Positions 5,013-6,459 of a stretch of DNA of 6,459 nucleotides are shown here, in pieces. The DNA comes from Thermaceae bacterium (lineage in GTDB: Bacteria > Deinococcota > Deinococci > Deinococcales > Marinithermaceae). The translations under genes were made by a program, and so were the position numbers. The notes under the pieces are model-generated. The model had not been told where the DNA came from, made no database searches, and worked only from the letters and a program-made list of their open reading frames with translations. The stretch's first letter is position 1. Each line of letters opens with the position of its first letter. Location: contig JALVWZ010000403.1 of assembly GCA_027023115.1 (NCBI GenBank), positions 1 through 6,459 of the forward strand. Direction: 5' to 3'.

Positions 5013-5071
5013 AAGGTATATCCTCATAACTTACAATCATGTAGTTAGGACCATTGGTGGAGTGATCCTCT

Positions 5072-5770
5072 ATGAGGAAGGGGGCGCATCTAAAAATAGC
5101 TGTATATGCGACAACGCTAAGGGCAGCATTTATCGCCGGTTTATTGTTTTTGGTGGCAACGAGGGGTGCATTGTCTGAGGGCCAATCAACCCCTTATCGC
5201 CACCTCCGCTACGCCCACGTCACCGGCCAAGCCGACTGGTACACCTGCGGGGCGGCTGCTACCTCTACCCTGCTCACCTACTACTACGGCGATCCGGCCA
5301 GCGAGCAGGACGTGCTGGAGGTGGCTTTCGCCGAAACGCAGGCCTCGGGGAAGGACCCGCTAAAAGGGCTGACCGCGCTCTCGCTCAAGCGCGCCCTCGA
5401 GCAAAGGGGCTACACCGTCAAGGCTTACCGGGTGAACTTGGAACAACTGGCCGACTACTTCCGCCGGGGCGGCCTGCCGGTGGTGGGACACGTGACCAAG
5501 CCCCAGCTCCACTTTTTGGTGATTACCGGCGTGCTCGACCCTCCAGGGGGCGGCCCTACCCAAGTTATTCTGGCCGATCCTTCTTGGGGTCGCCGCATTA
5601 TGCCCCTCTCGGAGCTGGTGACCTTCAAAGGCTTCTCGGGTGTGATCTTGCTGGCCGTTCCCAAGAGCCAGGCCCAGCTACAAAAAGTCCGCACGCTCCA
5701 GACCGGCGAGCTTACCTGGGCCGCCCGGGAGCTGGCGCGTTTGCGCGCCCTGCGCAGGAGGTTGCCATGA
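5072..5770 (+). CDS. Secreted C39-family cysteine peptidase, FapD-like
   Basis: This encodes 232 residues. GGTGGAG (5056-5062) lies 9 nt before ATG 5072. A basic N-terminus and hydrophobic core (about 17-30) form a signal peptide or anchor, so the enzyme acts outside the inner membrane. Residues about 41-195 are a C39 peptidase domain: oxyanion Gln53 and catalytic Cys59 in QADWYTCGAAA with the family's six-residue spacing, His147 in LHFLVITG and Asp169 in ADPSWG. All key residues are present. C39 domains cut precursor peptides after Gly-Gly-type leaders and are usually fused to ABC exporters; here there is no transporter part, as in FapD of the Pseudomonas functional-amyloid operon. The last 35 residues are basic and helical. 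The stop overlaps the start of the outer-membrane protein gene. The first about 120 bases are AT-richer than the rest. Confidence 0.88.
   Translation: MRKGAHLKIAVYATTLRAAFIAGLLFLVATRGALSEGQSTPYRHLRYAHVTGQADWYTCGAAATSTLLTYYYGDPASEQDVLEVAFAETQASGKDPLKGLTALSLKRALEQRGYTVKAYRVNLEQLADYFRRGGLPVVGHVTKPQLHFLVITGVLDPPGGGPTQVILADPSWGRRIMPLSELVTFKGFSGVILLAVPKSQAQLQKVRTLQTGELTWAARELARLRALRRRLP
5756..5761 (+). promoter_or_regulatory. Consensus ribosome binding site deciding the start of the barrel gene
   Basis: AGGAGG is a full Shine-Dalgarno, 5 nt before ATG 5767, inside the end of the peptidase gene. It supports the ATGA overlap start even though this gives a long region before the signal peptide. Confidence 0.8.
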
Positions 5771-6459
5771 GTTGCAGCAACGAAACGTCGAAAATGCCCC
5801 CGCTTTCACCCGCCGTTACATATCGCGAACACCCAACAGCGGCAGTGCCCCCGCAAAACGAGCGCAGGCCCGCCAGCTTGGCCGCGGGCCGCCGCGCCCC
5901 CGGGCGTTTTGTGGCCGCGAGGGGAGCGGTGGCGCGGCTAGTGCTCGCCGGCATTCTGCTACTGGCCGGTTCGCTCGCCCAGCCTTCTCTGGCCCAGTCC
6001 GGTTCCCTTCCCGAGCCGGTGGACCCGCTCAAGCGCCCCGAACGCTCTCCGGGCCTCTTCTCGCTCTCTTTTTCTATGGACTACAACCCCGGAGGCGGCC
6101 AGGTGTTCGACATAGACGACGACGGCCGCCCCTATACCGAGCGGCTTGCGCGGCACGCCTTCAGCCCCAGCCTGGGCCTGCAGTACGATGCGAGCGAGCG
6201 CATGGAGCTTGGTTTTACCCTGACCCTGCCTTACGCAGTCGTGCAGCGGCTGCGAACCTACGCGCCCGACGACCAGCGCTATATAGAAGAGGGCCGCCTT
6301 TCGAGCTCCGCCGCCGCGTCGCTCACTTACCGCGCCGCCCCCGAAAGCCCCTACGACCCCACCCTGTCCGTCACCCTCGCGCGACCCTGGTTAGTGGACC
6401 TTTCCGCCGCGGCCAGCCTGTTGCGCGACCCGGTGGTCGTTTCCGCCGCGGCTGGCTAC
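5767..6459 (+). CDS. Partial outer-membrane beta-barrel protein, FapF / MetA-pathway transporter-like
   Basis: The frame is open for 231 codons to the right edge. The start at ATG 5767 follows AGGAGG and overlaps the peptidase stop as ATGA. Residues 1-50 are polar and Pro/Arg-rich. A signal peptide lies at about 53-76 (ARLVLAGILLLAGSLAQPSLAQ), so the true start could instead be GTG 5911 (residue 49). After it come alternating strands typical of barrels: GLFSLSFSMDY (96-106), PSLGLQYDASERMELGFTLTLPYAVV (134-159), SSAAASLTYRA (180-190) and PTLSVTLARPW (198-208). The phrase GLQYDASERMELGFTLTLPY closely recalls outer-membrane transporter families of the phenol MetA-degradation type and the FapF secretion pore. 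Coupled to the C39 peptidase, it probably exports the processed 4218 product. No coiled coil like that of FapF is visible in the part seen. Confidence 0.75.
   Translation, partial: MSCSNETSKMPPLSPAVTYREHPTAAVPPQNERRPASLAAGRRAPGRFVAARGAVARLVLAGILLLAGSLAQPSLAQSGSLPEPVDPLKRPERSPGLFSLSFSMDYNPGGGQVFDIDDDGRPYTERLARHAFSPSLGLQYDASERMELGFTLTLPYAVVQRLRTYAPDDQRYIEEGRLSSSAAASLTYRAAPESPYDPTLSVTLARPWLVDLSAAASLLRDPVVVSAAAGY

Noticed and set aside
5013..5071. TACAAT (5032-5037) as a promoter for the peptidase gene
   Set aside because: The -10 is good, but no -35 is found at 16-18 bp; in AT-rich DNA such hexamers are common, and the gene is probably in the same operon.

Overview
The window suggests a high-GC bacterium of the Deinococcus-Thermus phylum (Deinococcota), possibly near Thermus, Oceanithermus or Marinithermus. 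This is inference from three signs: the style of the prenyl synthase and its neighbours, several genes that look leaderless (a -10 box 6-9 nt before the start codon and no Shine-Dalgarno), and secreted proteins with an outer-membrane barrel, which implies a two-membrane envelope. No rRNA, tRNA or species marker is present, so the assignment is tentative.

Left part (1-3042), ordinary high-GC chromosome. A partial minus-strand gene (1-588) encodes a small N-terminal domain followed by a long Pro/Glu linker and runs off the left edge. Diverging from it across 77 bp is a run of three plus-strand genes: a 64-residue Cse60-like protein (666-860), a BTAD/TPR protein resembling SARP-type regulators (848-2032, overlapping the previous gene), and a trans-polyprenyl diphosphate synthase, probably a short-chain GGPP or FPP synthase for carotenoid or quinone lipid synthesis (2053-3042).

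Middle part (3043-4217), gene-poor. It holds one unrecognised 120-residue protein (3486-3848). Ahead of it are a good promoter (TTGAGC, 17 bp, TATAAA), a stem-loop, an intrinsic terminator, and a segment that could pair with the terminator's right arm. This looks like an attenuated leader or a short RNA. A 369-bp gap (3849-4217) then carries an inverted repeat and a run of ten G.

Right part (4218-6459), an apparent secretion cassette. In order it has: a small secreted Gly-rich hydrophobic protein with a Sec signal peptide (4218-4559); a perfect 13-bp intercistronic inverted repeat; an AT-rich four-helix membrane protein (4641-5012); a secreted C39-family cysteine peptidase with intact Gln-Cys-His-Asp catalytic set (5072-5770); and, overlapping it by ATGA, the start of a beta-barrel outer-membrane protein (5767 to the right edge). 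A periplasmic C39 peptidase next to an outer-membrane barrel and a small repetitive secreted protein recalls FapD, FapF and FapB/FapC of the Pseudomonas functional-amyloid (Fap) system. A peptide or bacteriocin export system with an immunity-like membrane protein is the main alternative. The substrate and membrane-protein genes sit in a low-GC island that ends sharply inside the peptidase gene, as if the substrate end had been exchanged onto a resident peptidase/barrel pair.
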